Source of the DNA: Acidimicrobium sp. UBA3029
GTDB taxonomy: Bacteria; Actinomycetota; Acidimicrobiia; Acidimicrobiales; Ilumatobacteraceae
Assembly (NCBI GenBank): GCA_002367695.1
Contig: DFDK01000114.1
Location: 1 to 41,134, forward strand
Direction: 5' to 3'
Length of the DNA stretch: 41,134 nt
Made by a program: the position numbers and the translations under genes. This document shows, piece after piece, positions 16,743-26,377 of the stretch. The notes beneath the pieces are model-generated. The model was not told the DNA's origin. It did not search any database and worked only from the letters and a program-made list of their open reading frames with translations. Position 1 is the first letter of the stretch. Each line of letters opens with the position of its first letter.

Positions 16743-17843
16743 TTACTTCAAAAAGTCTGGAACATCAAAGCCATCGGATGAATCACGCAATGGATCTTCC
16801 CCAGTACCAAACAACTCTTTAATCCGACTTCCACGTGGTTCACCACGCGTATCAGCGCGACCGTCACCCCTAGATGACCGCGACGTAGCTGAATCCGAAC
16901 GATCAAACCCTGCGGCAATGACAGTCACTTGTACTTCGTCTTCGAGTTCGTCATTAATTACGGTACCAAAAATGATGTTTGCATCCTGGTGTGCCACCGC
17001 GTGCACGATCTCTGCTGCAGCATTGAGTTCGAATAAGCCCATATCCGATGGACCAGTGATATTAAGCAAAATACCGCGCGCGCCCTCGATCGACGACTCA
17101 AGTAGTGGTGAGTTGATCGCAGCGGTTGCTGCTGCAATTGCGCGATTATCGCCCTTTGCTTTGCCTGTACCCATCAAAGCAGTACCCGCATTTGTCAAAA
17201 TCATTTTGACGTCTGCAAAGTCGGTATTGATCAGACCTGGCGTGGTGATCAAGTTGGTGATACCAGCCACACCTTGTAACAGCACTTCGTCAGCGCGCTT
17301 AAACGCATCGAGCAGACTCGTCTTCTCAGTAGCAACTGACAACAGTCGCTCGTTTGGAATGATGATCAACGTGTCAACCTTCTCACGCAACTTGGCAATA
17401 CCAGCTTCGGCTTGCATGGCGCGACGGCGTCCTTCGAATCCGAATGGACGAGTCACAATTCCAACGGTTAATGCACCAGCCGCACGAGCGATCTCAGCGA
17501 TGATTGGAGCTGCACCAGTACCAGTGCCGCCACCTTCACCAGCTGTAATAAATACCATGTCTGCACCGCTGACAATTTCTTCTATGTCACTGCGACTTGC
17601 TTCAGCGGCATCTTGACCGATTGCTGGGTCACTGCCGGCACCGAGACCGCGAGTGATTTCGCGACCAATATCAATTTTGAAGTCTGCATCGCTCATCAAC
17701 AACGCCTGAGCATCAGTGTTTACTGCCACAAATTCGACACCCCTCAGATTGGAGTCGATCATGCGATTGATTGCATTAACGCCCGCCCCGCCCACTCCGA
17801 TTACTTTGATAACCGCCAAGAAATTTTGTGGTGCACCAGACAT
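16743..17843 (-). CDS. ftsZ: Cell division protein FtsZ
   Basis: This 366-residue bacterial tubulin polymerises with GTP into the division ring. The tubulin signature GGGTGTG lies at residues 104-110, the N-terminal GTP-binding segment is VIGVGGAGVNAINRM, and T7 is recognisable as NTDFADVKMIL. A short charged linker (about 318-350) ends in the conserved tail DVPDFLK, which in relatives binds SepF and other partners. The ATG at 17843 has a full AGGAGG seven bases upstream. It is separated from murB-ftsQ by 105 bp, the longest gap inside this part of the cluster, consistent with its own promoter. Confidence 0.99.
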   Translation of the reverse strand: MSGAPQNFLAVIKVIGVGGAGVNAINRMIDSNLRGVEFVAVNTDAQALLMSDADFKIDIGREITRGLGAGSDPAIGQDAAEASRSDIEEIVSGADMVFITAGEGGGTGTGAAPIIAEIARAAGALTVGIVTRPFGFEGRRRAMQAEAGIAKLREKVDTLIIIPNERLLSVATEKTSLLDAFKRADEVLLQGVAGITNLITTPGLINTDFADVKMILTNAGTALMGTGKAKGDNRAIAAATAAINSPLLESSIEGARGILLNITGPSDMGLFELNAAAEIVHAVAHQDANIIFGTVINDELEDEVQVTVIAAGFDRSDSATSRSSRGDGRADTRGEPRGSRIKELFGTGEDPLRDSSDGFDVPDFLK

Positions 17844-17877
17844 TATGTATTCCTCCTACGAAGCGCTTGCGACAACG

Positions 17878-17908
17878 ATATTAACTCTGTCACAGACACT
17901 GGTTCCAA
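17878..17908 (-). promoter_or_regulatory. Candidate ftsZ promoter
   Basis: On the minus strand TTGGAA (17908-17903) and TAATAT (17883-17878) are spaced 19 bases apart, ahead of AGGAGG at 17856-17851 and the ftsZ ATG. The -10 fits TANNNT well, while the spacing is on the long side and the -35 is weak. A dedicated ftsZ promoter in the ftsQ-ftsZ gap is common in bacteria. Confidence 0.35.
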
Positions 17909-17948
17909 TGTTGGATACAGGCTAGTTGATCGTTCACCCTGACCGTGA

Positions 17949-20177
17949 TCACGACTGAACCACTGGAGTCCCAGTCGATACATCAATACTGATAATTGAG
18001 TTGACGTCTTGGCGGCGCAATAAGACCACAACATTGACGAGTTTGTTGCGCATGTCTACGGGAGCCCCAAAGTTGACAACTGTGCCTGTTTTAAGGGTCA
18101 TTGTGATTTCTTCAGTACCCGCTACGCCCAAATGTTTGACCATTGGCGCAAGCTCGCTTGGCAGCGACATTGCCAATTGGCCCGCCGCTCTATAGGCGGC
18201 GGCAGAACTCGCCCCCGCTGTCAAGTTTGGGCCGGTTCCCTCGATCCACATGTATTGCGTTGGTCGCCCCTCCACCACACTTAGCACTAAACCATCTTCG
18301 TCTATTACACGCGCCCGATTATCAACACCAAGAAACCATGCAACTGGGATTCTCTCGTTGATCTGAATCAATACGCGACTGGGAAGGCTCGTCGTAATGC
18401 GCGCAGATTTGATCCACGGGTCGCTTTCAAGTCTTTCTTGGGCAGTTTTAGTATCGACAGTGAGTACAGACTTGCCCTTGAGCGAGTCGGAAACACTTCT
18501 CACCAACGCAGAGTCTGCATATTTTGCACCTTCAACTCGCACCGTTTTAACCGCAACGATTGGTGATGCCAAAATAATAAGTGCGACACCGATTGCAACG
18601 ACGACTCCAAGACCTGTCATCACTAGGCGTTTGCGCTTGTTGCCTCCAACAAACTTGCCTGTAAGAAGGCCCAACAATTTGCGCGATCTAGGTGTATCTC
18701 TCCACTGAGTACCAACAATTATCTCAGCGTTGAGGTCTTGCGCAACATCATCGTCTGTTATCAATACCCGAAGCGAAGTGGGTGCTTGGTGCACAGACTC
18801 CGATGCGGTGTCCGATGGAAAATCGCTCTCCGATGGCTGACGAAAGTCTTCGTCCACTATGACAACACGATCCGGCGCGGCGGTGGACTCAGTCGCTGGT
18901 GGCTCGACAGGCATCGTCACTTCTCGTGTTCTGATGTCGGTCACTGAAGCAACCACGGGCTGCTCTTGAGTATCTGACGTCCCATCATTAAACACCGTTC
19001 GCAATTCGTCGAGTACTTCCGTTGGTACATCCAACGCATCTCGAAATGACGTTGAGGTCAGCACTGAAATCGGTATAGATGTGTCGGTAGAAACAGATGT
19101 GTTTGCGTTGCGATCGAAAATATGTTCAAGTCGCACTGTTGCCACACTGGTGTCCGATTCGCTCGTCAGCACCTCAACAAGCGAAGGGTCCATTGTCGGA
19201 TCAAAACCAGCGAGACGAATCTCGCTACGCAAGTCGTACCCGGTCGACTCTTTGACCCGACGACGAATCTCGGCCATCACCCGCACTACATCTGATGCCA
19301 AGCCACCTTCTTCGGCCTGAATGAAGTTTGCATGCTTCTCAGAGATGTGGGCAGTTCCGATACGAAAACCACGCATACCGATTTGATCAATCAACGCACC
19401 AGCCGAGACTTCCCCAGGCACAGGATTGACAAAGACTGATCCCGCATTTTGTCCGCCCGGTTGATTCTCTCTACGCCACTTGACAATCTCTGACACCTGG
19501 TTTTCTGCCTTTTCCGTAGCAGTAGACCAACTTAAGTTGAGCGTCGCCGACAGCACCACATGATGATCCGCAATTGCAGATCCTCTAAACCTGAGACCCA
19601 GATCGACTGCATCAACATGGGCTTCAACGCCGCGTAGTAGATGAAAAATTCGTGCCGATACAAGTGATGAAGCAATGTCCGATCCATGTCCACCCGCGTT
19701 CATCCGTACCGCTCCACCGATTGTGCCGGGCACGCCCACGCCCCATTCGAAACCCGTCAACCCCCGATGCACGCTCTGTCGAGCGGCAACAGGCAACAAC
19801 ACAGATCCACCAAAAAGTGCAACCGGCTCGACGTCCAACTTGTCATCTGCGTTAGCGGACCGATCGGGCAGGTCGATGTACTCTAAAAAACTTCCAAAGG
19901 TAATCGCCAAACCCTGAAACCCAGTATCGGCTATCAGCATGTTGCTACCCCTGCCAATCACCAACACTGGAAGATCAACCTGTGCCAAAACTGCGCTGAT
20001 CGCTACTAGATCATCTATCGACTCAACGCGAATATGTAATGCTGCATTTCCGCCGACGCGATACGTCGTAAATTGCGCAAGGGAGACATCCACGTGAACA
20101 CGCTTTCCAAACAACTCTCTTGCTAAACGCAACTCTGCATCTGTTGCCGGACGCTTAAATGAGCGAGGACTATTCAT
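17949..20177 (-). CDS. MurB-FtsQ fusion protein
   Basis: This is one uninterrupted 742-codon frame. Residues 20-325 are a complete type II UDP-N-acetylenolpyruvylglucosamine reductase (MurB). They show the FAD-binding VIGRGSNMLI, the GVPGTIGGAVRMNAG block, the catalytic Ser in GSVFVNP (S247), SEKHANFI and the final Glu in RSEIRLAG (E319). Residues 326-515 are an acidic, Ser/Thr-rich linker. A single membrane segment follows (about 519-540), then the FtsQ POTRA domain (about 543-612, TVRVEGAKYADSALV) and beta domain. MurB stays in the cytosol and FtsQ faces outward, so the topology is consistent. It lies 4 bp after murC and upstream of ftsZ, where separate murB and ftsQ usually sit. Confidence 0.93.
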   Translation of the reverse strand: MNSPRSFKRPATDAELRLARELFGKRVHVDVSLAQFTTYRVGGNAALHIRVESIDDLVAISAVLAQVDLPVLVIGRGSNMLIADTGFQGLAITFGSFLEYIDLPDRSANADDKLDVEPVALFGGSVLLPVAARQSVHRGLTGFEWGVGVPGTIGGAVRMNAGGHGSDIASSLVSARIFHLLRGVEAHVDAVDLGLRFRGSAIADHHVVLSATLNLSWSTATEKAENQVSEIVKWRRENQPGGQNAGSVFVNPVPGEVSAGALIDQIGMRGFRIGTAHISEKHANFIQAEEGGLASDVVRVMAEIRRRVKESTGYDLRSEIRLAGFDPTMDPSLVEVLTSESDTSVATVRLEHIFDRNANTSVSTDTSIPISVLTSTSFRDALDVPTEVLDELRTVFNDGTSDTQEQPVVASVTDIRTREVTMPVEPPATESTAAPDRVVIVDEDFRQPSESDFPSDTASESVHQAPTSLRVLITDDDVAQDLNAEIIVGTQWRDTPRSRKLLGLLTGKFVGGNKRKRLVMTGLGVVVAIGVALIILASPIVAVKTVRVEGAKYADSALVRSVSDSLKGKSVLTVDTKTAQERLESDPWIKSARITTSLPSRVLIQINERIPVAWFLGVDNRARVIDEDGLVLSVVEGRPTQYMWIEGTGPNLTAGASSAAAYRAAGQLAMSLPSELAPMVKHLGVAGTEEITMTLKTGTVVNFGAPVDMRNKLVNVVVLLRRQDVNSIISIDVSTGTPVVQS

Positions 20178-20181
20178 CGCT

Positions 20182-21618
20182 CTAGCGCTTGCGCGCTTCG
20201 TCGGCGCGATCGCTTTGGCGCAACGAAATCACTTCATCAGGAAGTTGAGCAACATCACCACAACCCATTGAGATACAAAGGTCACCGTTTGTGAGAGTAG
20301 ATGCAAGAAAAATCACGAGATCTTCCCGACGCGCGATCCACTCAACTCTCTTACCCGGATGGTTGTTCTTGATCGCATCAACGACAAGTTTGCCAGTTAC
20401 GCCAGGTATCGGAGTGGTACCCGAGGAATAGATGTCGGTAACTACGACAACATCGGCATCGGCAAATGCGTCTGCATATGCGCCAGACATTACGCTCATC
20501 CGATTAAATCGATTTGGCTGGAAGACTGCTACCACCCGATTCCATTTATCTGTCGTATCTCGGGCACCGCGTAACACAGCGATAATTTCGTTTGGTAAAT
20601 GCGCGTAGTCGTCCACAAAGGTCACACCGTTGTCAATGCCGCGCATATCAAAACGCCGTGCAACCCCCCCAAAGACGCTCAATGCCTGAGCGGCAACCAC
20701 AAAATCCACACCAAGCTCCATCGCCATCGTTAATGCCGCCGTGGCATTGAGTACATTGTGCTCACCCCGCAATGGGACTTCGACGGATCCGACTAAAACG
20801 TGTTTTACTGTTGAACCAGATGGCCGAGCCTCTATATCGAAATGGCTGCCTCCATCTGCAAGTACCACGTTGACAGCACGCACATCAGCATTGATGTTCT
20901 TGCCATAGGTACGACATCCATACATCGAAGCAATTTTTGCGCATACGGCATCATCGGCGCACAGCACCTTCGGTCCATCAATCTTTTTCACATATTGCTC
21001 AAAACTTTCCACAATCTTGTCGAAAGTTTCAAAATGATCGAGATGATCAACATCAACATTTGTCAGGATTGACCCAAAGAGCGGTAATGCCAAGTGCGTT
21101 GAATCACTTTCGTCAGCTTCGACAACAAGATATTGCCCAATCCTCCATCCAGCACCCAAACCAAGGCCGTGTACATCACCGCCAATCACAAAACTCGGTT
21201 GTAGTCGCGCAGTGGTCATGATGTGCATCAGCATTGCTGACGTAGTTGTCTTGCCATGAGTGCCAGCCACCGCAACCGACTGCTTTAGTGCACAAATTGC
21301 GCCCAACACCTGTGCTCGGCTCAGAACCAAAACAGATTGTTTTGCTGCTGCAACTAGTTCGATATTGGTTGGAGGGATTGCAGTCGAAGCCGTCACCGCA
21401 TCGCAGTTGTGCACTGCTGTCGCATCATGCCCCACGATGATGCTCACACCAAGCGCACGCAAACGGTCGAGAACACCAGATTCGTGAATGTCGCTACCAG
21501 ATACTTGATGACCCATCTCGCATAGCACTTGGGCGATTGCGCTCATTCCAGGACCACCAATGCCTACGACATGAATTCGCCGAGGCGTACTCAGATCAAA
21601 ATATGCGCTGCCACTCAT
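20182..21618 (-). CDS. murC: UDP-N-acetylmuramate-L-alanine ligase
   Basis: This 478-residue cytosolic Mur ligase adds L-alanine to UDP-MurNAc, the first peptide step, using ATP. The N-terminal Rossmann-like domain has HVVGIGGPGMSAIAQVL. The ATP loop is AGTHGKTTTSAML (119-130), the central domain carries VEADESDSTHL and NVDVDHLDHF, and the C-terminal domain has RRFDMRG and VDDYAHLPNEI. Length is normal. The ATG overlaps the murG stop as ATGA. MurB, fused to FtsQ, follows 4 bp later. Confidence 0.98.
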   Translation of the reverse strand: MSGSAYFDLSTPRRIHVVGIGGPGMSAIAQVLCEMGHQVSGSDIHESGVLDRLRALGVSIIVGHDATAVHNCDAVTASTAIPPTNIELVAAAKQSVLVLSRAQVLGAICALKQSVAVAGTHGKTTTSAMLMHIMTTARLQPSFVIGGDVHGLGLGAGWRIGQYLVVEADESDSTHLALPLFGSILTNVDVDHLDHFETFDKIVESFEQYVKKIDGPKVLCADDAVCAKIASMYGCRTYGKNINADVRAVNVVLADGGSHFDIEARPSGSTVKHVLVGSVEVPLRGEHNVLNATAALTMAMELGVDFVVAAQALSVFGGVARRFDMRGIDNGVTFVDDYAHLPNEIIAVLRGARDTTDKWNRVVAVFQPNRFNRMSVMSGAYADAFADADVVVVTDIYSSGTTPIPGVTGKLVVDAIKNNHPGKRVEWIARREDLVIFLASTLTNGDLCISMGCGDVAQLPDEVISLRQSDRADEARKR

Positions 21619-22769
21619 CGCACTACCGTCTCAGCCGCTGCATCAATCACCGAAGCGATCGAACAATTGCGATGCACATCCCCAATTTTTCTTGCTGCTA
21701 GAGAAATCCGTAGACGCTTCGCGTCATCGGTCAACAGTTCAATAATTTGCTGAGTAAAAACATCGTCAGTGAGTCGGGACTCTTCAAGTAACACTGCCCC
21801 TCCTTGATCACTCAACGACTTTGCATTTGTGAGTTGATGATTCTCGGCCGCATCCTTCCAAGGAATCAACACCGAGGCAATGCCGACAGTAGCAATCTCT
21901 GCAACCGTCGAAGCACCCGCTCGCGCAACAACCAAATCGGCTGCTGCATAAATGTCATTCATATTATTGCTATAAGCAATTCGCTGATACATAATCGAAC
22001 CGTCAGGACGTCTGATCTCACTCGGCAAACTCTGCCCCTCCATATATCTCAACCCAGCAATGTGCAAAATTGCCGCATTCGATAATGGCGGAGTATCCAT
22101 CTGCGTCATCAGACTCTCAGTTGCGCTGTTCAGCACTGCCGAACCAAGTGATCCGCCCATCACCACAACGAGTTTTGCGCCGGTGCTAAACCCCAGTTCT
22201 GTTCGTGATGTAGCACGGGAAGCATCCCGGTCGAGACGTCGCAACTCTGCACGCACAGGAGCACCGGTGAGTTGAGCACCACTCAACGTGCTCGGCATAT
22301 GCGCTACTGCAACTGCCGCCGCATACTTGACCTGCATCTTTGTCGCCATTCCTGGCTTACTGTCATATGAACAAGTTACGACGGGAATCTTGAGATGACG
22401 GGCCGCTCGACAGATTGGAGCACTCACATATCCGCCGACTGAAACCACTACACGTGGTCGGTGCTGAACCAACACCTGAGTTGCTAACTGCGTGGCGCGC
22501 ATCATGATTGGCAACATTCGCAGATTGCGTTTTATCTTGGCGACGCTCACACCACGCTGTAAACCATCAACACCAAGAAACACGCACGCAATACCTGTTT
22601 GAGGCACAAGAGTTGTTTCAACTCCTCGATCCGAACCCACATACATCAGTGTTTCACGAGGGTGTCCTGCTTCTACCAACAACTCAATAATTGCGAGTGC
22701 GGGAACTACATGCCCACTTGTCGCTCCCCCCGTAATAACGGCATAAGTCGTAGGGGCAGGGGCAACCAT
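21615..22769 (-). CDS. murG: Lipid II synthase (UDP-GlcNAc transferase)
   Basis: This 384-residue peripheral membrane GT-B glycosyltransferase adds GlcNAc to lipid I to make lipid II on the inner leaflet. The N-terminal glycine loop is GGATSGHVVPALAI, a second Gly-rich loop is VVMGGSLGSAVLNS, and the UDP-GlcNAc site includes VARAGASTVAEIA and PWKDAAENHQLTNA. Length fits the family. It begins 4 bp after ftsW and its stop overlaps murC. Confidence 0.97.
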   Translation of the reverse strand: MVAPAPTTYAVITGGATSGHVVPALAIIELLVEAGHPRETLMYVGSDRGVETTLVPQTGIACVFLGVDGLQRGVSVAKIKRNLRMLPIMMRATQLATQVLVQHRPRVVVSVGGYVSAPICRAARHLKIPVVTCSYDSKPGMATKMQVKYAAAVAVAHMPSTLSGAQLTGAPVRAELRRLDRDASRATSRTELGFSTGAKLVVVMGGSLGSAVLNSATESLMTQMDTPPLSNAAILHIAGLRYMEGQSLPSEIRRPDGSIMYQRIAYSNNMNDIYAAADLVVARAGASTVAEIATVGIASVLIPWKDAAENHQLTNAKSLSDQGGAVLLEESRLTDDVFTQQIIELLTDDAKRLRISLAARKIGDVHRNCSIASVIDAAAETVVR

Positions 22770-22773
22770 GGCT

Positions 22774-23961
22774 CTACTTCATATTACGAGCAACATTGAG
22801 CAAAAGCCCCGAGGCTGCCATCACCATAAATAATGAGCTTCCCCCATATGAGATAAATGGCAAGGTCAAACCCGTAACGGGGAGTGCACCAATTACTCCT
22901 CCAATATTAATTGACGCTTGGATACATAACCATGTCGTGATGCCTCCTGCGAGCACTGCGCCAAATGGATCTCGCGCTCTAAGCGCAACCTGAATACCGA
23001 GCAATGCGAGTGCCAAGAACAAACCGATCACCATTATTGATCCAATCAGACCAAACTCCTCAGCAATGATTGCAAAAATAAAATCACTGTGCGCTAAAGG
23101 CACATACCCCCACTTACCTGTACCACGACCCGCACCCACACCAGTAATGCCTCCATTGGAGATACTCAAAATTGATTGCCATACTTGATACGCCGAATGC
23201 CCCTTATTTGATTGAAGATCAAGAAACGACAAGAAGCGCTGCTGCATTCGGAAACTTGCCGAAATAGCCACGACAGAACCCAACGCTGATAGCGCGCCAA
23301 TGGTGCCGATAAGCCGTAGCGGTGTACCCGCCACAAACATTGTTGAGAGAATTACGCAAGTAAAAACAATCGCGGCACCAAAGTCTTTCTGCATCATGCA
23401 CAATGCGACTGATACACACCACACTGCCACGATTGGCACAAATGTTCGCTGCACATTTTCTATTTCTTTTCGACGGCGCCCCAAAACGCTCGCGCAGTAT
23501 AGGAGCACAGCAACTTTCAAAATCTCCGAAGGTTGAAATCTAACGGGACCAATTTCTGCCCATGCGCGGGCGCCGTTGATCGTCACACCAATTGGCGAAA
23601 ACGGCAGCAGCATCAAAATGAATCCTGCACCAAGTACATACTTCACCCATTTATGCCAAATGTGATACGGCATTCGGTAAGTAACTAAGAGCGCAAAGAA
23701 TCCACACACAGACCATGCAAGCTGTTTGCGAAACATATACCAAGCAGATCCACCATTGTTGATTGACACGATCGACGAAGAAGACAACACCATGATTAAA
23801 CCGAACACAACAAGCACCGTGATCACGCCAACAATTCCGTAATAGACACGGCTCGGAGCATCGGTCGCAAGCCTGCTTGTCTGCGCGTTACCAGTTTTGT
23901 TCAACACCGCACGGCGCCTCTCGGCTGGTGTGAGTTGACTATCTGCAGAGATCGTTGCCAT
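22774..23961 (-). CDS. ftsW: Septal peptidoglycan polymerase FtsW
   Basis: This 395-residue SEDS-family membrane protein polymerises glycan strands from lipid II at the septum, in partnership with FtsI. About ten membrane segments follow a polar N-terminus of roughly 35 residues. Family blocks include RFQPSEILKVAVLLY, GVGAGRGTGKWGYVPLAHSDFIFAIIAEE (holding the conserved Asp) and the late LPFISYGGSSLFMVMAASGLLLNV. It lies between murD (11 bp gap) and murG (4 bp gap). The position in the division cluster favours FtsW over RodA. Confidence 0.96.
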   Translation of the reverse strand: MATISADSQLTPAERRRAVLNKTGNAQTSRLATDAPSRVYYGIVGVITVLVVFGLIMVLSSSSIVSINNGGSAWYMFRKQLAWSVCGFFALLVTYRMPYHIWHKWVKYVLGAGFILMLLPFSPIGVTINGARAWAEIGPVRFQPSEILKVAVLLYCASVLGRRRKEIENVQRTFVPIVAVWCVSVALCMMQKDFGAAIVFTCVILSTMFVAGTPLRLIGTIGALSALGSVVAISASFRMQQRFLSFLDLQSNKGHSAYQVWQSILSISNGGITGVGAGRGTGKWGYVPLAHSDFIFAIIAEEFGLIGSIMVIGLFLALALLGIQVALRARDPFGAVLAGGITTWLCIQASINIGGVIGALPVTGLTLPFISYGGSSLFMVMAASGLLLNVARNMK

Positions 23962-23972
23962 AGGTGCCTTAT

Positions 23973-25331
23973 CTATTCACTGTGTTGTTGGTTTAAGTTG
24001 GCTTCATTTCGCACACACTGCATGAAGTCTTCGCCACGTTCCATGTAATTGTTATACCAGTCGTAGCTAGTACACGCTGGTGATAGCAGCACAACATCTC
24101 CATGGACTGCAAGTGTGCGAGCAAGACGAACGGCTTCCTTCATTGATTCCCCATGCACCACACGACACACTCCATCAAATGCTTTCTCAATCTCGTTTGC
24201 ATCATCACCAATTGCCACAACCGCCCTAACCCGTTGTGGCTGACTTGCAAGCTCCGCCAAATCAAGACCTTTATTGCGACCACCAGCAATCAGCACAATG
24301 TTTTGAAATGACTTAATCGCAACCGCTGACGCATGAGGGCTTGTTGCCTTCGAGTCGTTAAACCACTTCACGCCGTCAATTATCTCTACGAACTCAATCC
24401 GGTGAGGGGCGTTATCAAACTCTGAAAGTGCGCGCGCCACGTCACTCGGCTCAACCAAACCACTCTCGATCGAAATTGCAGTAGCTGCTAAAGCATTCGT
24501 GATGTCGTGCGGCAACGCACGCTTCATTTCTGAGATATTCATGATTGATCCATGGGGAGAATTAAGTCGTCCATCTTGTGCGTGATAGTCGCCCTCTATC
24601 GCTCCAAATGTGACGATGCGTGCAGTGCTCTCTTGAGCAAACTTCAAGATTCGTGCGTCATCAACTGGTGCCACTGCAACATCACCTGCACGCGAATGCG
24701 CCCATAGCTGCGCTTTTGCCGCTGTATAACTTTCCATGTTGGTGTGCCAGTCGAGATGATCTGGTGCAAGATTGAGCCATACGGACGCGCTCGTACGAAA
24801 GTGTTCACAATTTGATAAGCGGAAACTAGAGCACTCCACAGCAAACACTTGGGCGTCAGTGTCGAGTGCAGCTACTAGTGGTGTTTCGGTATTGCCAACC
24901 GCCATGCTCTGGTATCCCGCTGCACGCAGCATTGCCGCCGTCATCAACGTTGTTGTTGTCTTGCCATCGGTGCCCGTGATGCCGAGCATCGGGCGAGGTC
25001 CACCTTCGCGTAGTTCCTCAAAGTTGTAAGCCAACTCAAGTTCGGATGAAATACTCAGACCCATCTGTCTGGCAACTCTCATCACATGATGACCCTCCGG
25101 AATACCTGGAGCAGGAGCAAGACGATTAATACGCTTCAACACACTCATCACTGCCGTCTCGTCTGTTGTATTTACGAATTCGCAGTTCAACCCGCGCGCA
25201 AAATCTTGGTGTTGCTTCGTATTTTCATCGTCGGCAAGAATCACTGTTTCACCCCTCTTACAGAGAGCGTTTGCGACTGCCATTCCTGCCACTCCAAGTC
25301 CAAACACCAACGTTGTTTGTTCAGTACTCAA
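23973..25331 (-). CDS. murD: UDP-N-acetylmuramoylalanine-D-glutamate ligase
   Basis: This Mur ligase of about 452 residues adds D-glutamate to UDP-MurNAc-L-Ala. The N-terminal nucleotide-binding fold begins TTLVFGLGVAGMAVANAL, the ATP loop is GITGTDGKTTTTLMTAAML, and later blocks are WLNLAPDHLDWH, RIEFVEIIDGVKWFNDSKATSP and SPACTSYDWYNNYMERG. The likely start is TTG 25331, overlapping the mraY stop as TTGA. A longer frame from ATG 25439 would overlap mraY by over 100 bases and add residues unlike the family. Confidence 0.95.
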   Translation of the reverse strand: MSTEQTTLVFGLGVAGMAVANALCKRGETVILADDENTKQHQDFARGLNCEFVNTTDETAVMSVLKRINRLAPAPGIPEGHHVMRVARQMGLSISSELELAYNFEELREGGPRPMLGITGTDGKTTTTLMTAAMLRAAGYQSMAVGNTETPLVAALDTDAQVFAVECSSFRLSNCEHFRTSASVWLNLAPDHLDWHTNMESYTAAKAQLWAHSRAGDVAVAPVDDARILKFAQESTARIVTFGAIEGDYHAQDGRLNSPHGSIMNISEMKRALPHDITNALAATAISIESGLVEPSDVARALSEFDNAPHRIEFVEIIDGVKWFNDSKATSPHASAVAIKSFQNIVLIAGGRNKGLDLAELASQPQRVRAVVAIGDDANEIEKAFDGVCRVVHGESMKEAVRLARTLAVHGDVVLLSPACTSYDWYNNYMERGEDFMQCVRNEANLNQQHSE

Positions 25332-26377
25332 CGCAAGCCGACCTGATGCGTAAAATCTGCGATGAAGAGTGCTACAGCCGTTGCAACACAAATTCCTGAG
25401 ATAATCCAGAACCGTATAATCACAGTTGTTTCTGGCCATCCGCTCAATTCAAAATGGTGATGGATCGGCGACATTTTGAACAAACGGCGCTTGCGGCCCG
25501 ATGCCTTAAAAACGCCCATCTGCACCGCGACCGAACCAGCTTCCAAAACATTGATCCCACAGACGATCGGAAGGAGCAAGTGAGTATTGGTGGTGACCGC
25601 AAGCATTCCTAGTGCGGCACCAAGTCCGAGCGCTCCAACGTCTCCCATAAAAATTCGTGCCGGAGCAGCATTCCACCACAAAAAGCCTGCGCATGCTCCT
25701 GCTAGAGACGCTGACAAAACGGCTAGGTCGAGCGGATTGACGATGTCATAGATACGCGGGTTGCGAAATGCCCAATACGCAATCACAGTGAATGCCAAGA
25801 AGCCGAACAATGCCGAACCTGCAGCCAAGCCATCCAAGCCATCAGTCACGTTGACGGCATTGGTGGTACTCCACACCATGATTGCAGTCCATACGATAAA
25901 AATCGGTCCGGAGATATCCCAACCAGGGCTTGTCGCTCGCGTAAACGAAAGAGTCTCCACGACGCCGGTCGTACTCGCCAACAGCCACAGCAACAACAAT
26001 GTGATGCCAAATGTGATCCAACCCTTTTTCTTCCAAAAGATTCCACGATTGTGCTGGCGACGAACTTTCAGATAGTCATCAAGAAAACCAATAGCACCAA
26101 GTACGAACACTGTGAGCCAAATAATTGCGGCCTGATCAGAAAACGGAAGGCCGACACGTAAGTGTGCGACAATCCACCCAATTGCACCTGCAAACAAAAT
26201 TGCGACCCCACCCATGGTTGGGGTCCCCTGCTTGCCTACCTGATGCACTGGACCATGATCCTCCGCGCCAAGTACCGGTTGACCTTTGCCAAGCCGCGCA
26301 AAAACAACCATCAATACACGGGTAGCAATGAGCGAAAGGATCATGCCGGTTGAACCAGCAATGAAGATTGGAATCAT
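25328..26377 (-). CDS. mraY: Phospho-MurNAc-pentapeptide transferase
   Basis: This 349-residue integral membrane enzyme transfers phospho-MurNAc-pentapeptide to undecaprenyl phosphate, making lipid I. About ten membrane segments are evident. The catalytic blocks are GFLDDYLKV (Asp pair), NAVNVTDGLDGLAAG, FMGDVGALGLGAALG and the HIHH-type loop KMSPIHHHFELSGW. The ATG overlaps the murE stop as ATGA, leaving no room for murF, which normally lies between the two. Its stop overlaps murD. Confidence 0.98.
   Translation of the reverse strand: MIPIFIAGSTGMILSLIATRVLMVVFARLGKGQPVLGAEDHGPVHQVGKQGTPTMGGVAILFAGAIGWIVAHLRVGLPFSDQAAIIWLTVFVLGAIGFLDDYLKVRRQHNRGIFWKKKGWITFGITLLLLWLLASTTGVVETLSFTRATSPGWDISGPIFIVWTAIMVWSTTNAVNVTDGLDGLAAGSALFGFLAFTVIAYWAFRNPRIYDIVNPLDLAVLSASLAGACAGFLWWNAAPARIFMGDVGALGLGAALGMLAVTTNTHLLLPIVCGINVLEAGSVAVQMGVFKASGRKRRLFKMSPIHHHFELSGWPETTVIIRFWIISGICVATAVALFIADFTHQVGLR

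Noticed and set aside
16918..17616. 232-codon plus-strand frame opposite ftsZ
   Set aside because: It lies wholly antisense to a certain ftsZ and its Ser/Ala/Pro-rich translation is typical of a shadow frame.
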